DNA of 64,000 nt from JADKBO01 sp965230345 (GTDB taxonomy: Bacteria > Bacteroidota > Bacteroidia > Chitinophagales > Saprospiraceae), in the NCBI GenBank assembly GCA_965230345.1, contig CBDDKR010000002.1, forward strand, positions 1,364,001 through 1,428,000. Direction: 5' to 3'. Below the pieces are notes generated by a model. That model made no database searches and was not told where the DNA came from. It worked only from the letters and a program-made list of their open reading frames with translations. A program made the position numbers and the translations under genes. Position 1 is the first letter of the stretch. Each line of letters begins with the position of its first letter. Shown here in pieces: positions 61,908-64,000 of this stretch.

Positions 61908-64000
61908 TTAATTGCGTAAAGGTTTGTTGTTCATTAACATGTACTGAATTCGATCCAGTGTTTTTTGATTCCCTAACAGTTGTAAAAAGGCTTCTCTTTC
62001 TATATCAAGTAGGTATTGCTCACTAACTTGTTGTTGACCAGTTAGGTCTCCTCCACACAAGACATAAGCGACCTTTCTGGCTATTTCCATATCGTAGGAG
62101 CTCATATATGCACCAAGATAGAATTCATTAATGGCTGTATATAACGTGGCCAAGCCGCTTCTACCCAAAACAGTGACTAATTTTTCAGATGGTGGAGTGT
62201 ATCCGTCAGCTAAGGTAATTACCTTTTGTTTAGCTTTTTGTATAACTCGATCCAAGTTTAAAACGACTTGGTCTCTCGATGACTGAAGGTAACCGTATTT
62301 AAATCCTTGATGGGCTGAAGTAGCTACACTTGCCGTAGCAATGACTCTAAGCTTGTCAATCAAAGTGGGCATTTGTGTATCTCCATCAAAAAAAGATTCT
62401 GATGCACGTAAGGCAAATTCTTTGGTCCCACCACCACCAGGTATAAGTCCAACTCCGACTTCTACCAATCCAATGTATGATTCCGCTGCGCAAACTGCGG
62501 CGTCTGTATGCATTAATATCTCACAGCCTCCTCCAAATACGTACCCTTGAGTTGCAGTAACTACAGGAACTTTACAAGTCCTTAACCTCATATTGACTTG
62601 TTGGAATCCATCGACCATCCTTTCAAGTTGATCGAATTGTTTTTGCATAGCAAACATTCCTACAGCCATTAAATTTGCCCCTACGGTGAAATTTTTAGCA
62701 TTATTGCCAATCACTAACCCTTTCCAATTGCCATTTTCGGCCATTTCGACGGCCTCCATTAACCCATTCCCTATTCCTTCTCCAATGGCATTTGCCTTGC
62801 TAATGAACTCTAAGTTCATCACACCATCACCTAAATCATGCAAGATGCATTCGGTATTTTTTAACAATGGGGCATTGTTTCGATACATATCTAGGTGAAT
62901 TACACCTTCCATGCCTGGTATGCCAATATACTCTCCAGATTGGATATTGTAGCAAAGTTTTTTGTTGTCCTGAATAGTGTAGAAAGAAGAAAACTCTTTT
63001 TCCTTCATTTCTAGTATCCAATTGGGGATTGGCAGGTCAAAAGATGTTATCATTTCCATTCCTTTTTCGAATCCTATCAAATCCCAATATTCAAAAGGAC
63101 CTTTACCCCAAGCATAACCACTTCGCATAGCAGTATCAATACTGTGAATTTCCTCAGAAATTTCAGAAATTCTCATTGAAGCATAGGAAAACAACCCTGC
63201 AAAATACTCTTGTAGGAATAAGCCGTCATTGTCTTGAGCTTGAACAATGAAGCTAAGTCTTTTTCCTAATGACTCGATTGATTTACCTTGTTTATATGTA
63301 GGAAGATTAGGTCTAGTTGTTGGTTTGTATTGCAAATCTTTTAAATCTAGAGCAAGAATGATTCGCTTACCTTTTTCATCTTTTTCGTCGGTTTTTTTGT
63401 AATAACCCTGTCCAGATTTTAATCCATAAAATCCATTGTCCAATAGAAATTGTGTATGTTTAGGTATGGGTGTATTTTGAAGTTTTTGGACGTATTCGTC
63501 TTCAGGACATGATAGCATGACTCCCTCGGTTACTTTGACACTAGTATCTAGTCCTACTAAATCTAATAAGCGAAAACTTCCTGTACTTGGCCAATCAATA
63601 AATGATCCAGTAAGTTTGTCTACTTCGGTAATGGATAAGTTATATTTATTCGTTAATTCATTGATTTTATTACCTGAGAAAAAGCCTATTCTATTCGCTA
63701 CAAAGGCAGGAGTGTCCTTACACAATACGGTTTTTTTTCCGAGCCATCTATCACCAAAATTCATGAAAAATTGGATGACATTTTGATCTGTTTCTTCATG
63801 AGGAATGACCTCAAGCAATGGCATATATCGAACAGGATTAAAGAAATGTGTCCCGCAGAAATTACGACGAAAATCTTCAGACCTTCCTTTTGCTAACAAA
63901 TTAATGGGAATACCCGACGTATTAGAAGATATCAATGTGCCCTCTGTTCGGAATTTTTCTATGTTTTCATTGAGCGATTGCTTGATTTGTAAGTTTTCAA
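61908..64000 (-). CDS. 3-Hydroxyacyl-CoA dehydrogenase/enoyl-CoA hydratase fusion (FadN type), 5' partial
   Basis: A beta-oxidation multienzyme whose frame stays open to the window edge at 64000. The visible part starts in the dehydrogenase NAD domain (IEKFRTEGTLISSNTSGIP, then FCGTHFFNPVRYMPLLEVIP and KDTPAFVANRIGFFSGNK), continues with a second dehydrogenase C-terminal domain (SIDTAMRSGYAWGKGPFEYW) and ends with the hydratase/crotonase domain (about 375-600): QGYVFGGGCEILMHTDAAVC and the catalytic Glu in GLVEVGVGLIPGGGG. This order, hydratase last, is that of B. subtilis FadN/YusL rather than E. coli FadB. The N-terminal nucleotide-binding segment is missing from the window. Confidence 0.93.
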   Translation of the reverse strand, partial: ENLQIKQSLNENIEKFRTEGTLISSNTSGIPINLLAKGRSEDFRRNFCGTHFFNPVRYMPLLEVIPHEETDQNVIQFFMNFGDRWLGKKTVLCKDTPAFVANRIGFFSGNKINELTNKYNLSITEVDKLTGSFIDWPSTGSFRLLDLVGLDTSVKVTEGVMLSCPEDEYVQKLQNTPIPKHTQFLLDNGFYGLKSGQGYYKKTDEKDEKGKRIILALDLKDLQYKPTTRPNLPTYKQGKSIESLGKRLSFIVQAQDNDGLFLQEYFAGLFSYASMRISEISEEIHSIDTAMRSGYAWGKGPFEYWDLIGFEKGMEMITSFDLPIPNWILEMKEKEFSSFYTIQDNKKLCYNIQSGEYIGIPGMEGVIHLDMYRNNAPLLKNTECILHDLGDGVMNLEFISKANAIGEGIGNGLMEAVEMAENGNWKGLVIGNNAKNFTVGANLMAVGMFAMQKQFDQLERMVDGFQQVNMRLRTCKVPVVTATQGYVFGGGCEILMHTDAAVCAAESYIGLVEVGVGLIPGGGGTKEFALRASESFFDGDTQMPTLIDKLRVIATASVATSAHQGFKYGYLQSSRDQVVLNLDRVIQKAKQKVITLADGYTPPSEKLVTVLGRSGLATLYTAINEFYLGAYMSSYDMEIARKVAYVLCGGDLTGQQQVSEQYLLDIEREAFLQLLGNQKTLDRIQYMLMNNKPLRN

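Overview
The window reads as chromosomal DNA of an AT-rich member of the Bacteroidota, most likely Saprospiria or a close relative (inference from gene content). Supporting signs are a C-terminal type IX secretion sorting domain, HYR/LamG/SdrD_B-type secreted giants, two-component-regulator propellers, LytTR response regulators, an outer-membrane beta-barrel TonB receptor, a bacteroidal carotenoid operon, and promoters of the TTG / TAnnTTTG type used by the Bacteroidota primary sigma factor. I see no rRNA, tRNA, CRISPR array or prophage.

Layout. 1-4.9 kb (+): 3' part of gpmI, rfbA, nadE and an AlkC-like HEAT protein, followed by a possible gene stub cut off by insertion sequences. 5.0-8.3 kb (-): a pile of three different decayed insertion sequences (IS5-like, IS982, IS1182-like). 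8.4-17.0 kb (-): gcvT, a HEAT-cyclophilin lipoprotein, a VanY-type peptidase, a conserved Bacteroidota protein, metF, a YkoF-like thiamine-binding protein and glyS. 17.2-18.9 kb (+): a fumarylacetoacetase-family protein overlapping a glycosyltransferase. 18.9-22.4 kb (-): LysE exporter, TonB receptor and a haem-binding protein, divergent from a LytS/LytTR pair (22.7-24.4 kb, +). 24.6-32.5 kb (-): KAS III-like enzyme, an FG-GAP repeat protein, an NTF2-like protein, and a possible sensory cluster of two extracytoplasmic propellers, a hydrolase lipoprotein and a receiver-less LytTR regulator. 33.0-46.0 kb (-): a 2574-residue secreted multidomain protein behind a repeat lipoprotein, then a propeller histidine kinase with its LytTR partner. 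46.4-51.2 kb (-): a carotenoid operon (crtI, crtB, unknown, crtZ, lycopene cyclase) behind a CarH-like B12-binding MerR regulator, with a palindrome in the crtI promoter. 52.0-57.0 kb (+): promoter, SAM-I riboswitch and terminator controlling metY, a metX-like gene and an aspartokinase-homoserine dehydrogenase fusion. 57.0-60.3 kb (-): a beta-helix lipoprotein coupled to a YgiQ radical SAM protein, and an orphan HicB-like regulator with a perfect palindrome. 60.7-64.0 kb (-): fatty-acid beta-oxidation genes (thiolase and a FadN-type fusion cut by the window edge).

How the genes work together. The methionine operon joins the aspartate-pathway entry enzyme to sulfhydrylation under one S-adenosylmethionine switch. 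The carotenoid operon contains the steps from geranylgeranyl diphosphate to a zeaxanthin-like product and is probably light- or B12-controlled. Two separate LytS-LytTR pairs and one split cluster suggest heavy use of extracytoplasmic sensing next to surface proteins. The most unusual items are the CarH-like regulator with Gln in place of the light-state His ligand plus its candidate operator, the split propeller/hydrolase/LytTR cluster, and the IS982 element whose two flanks come from two different insertion sequences.
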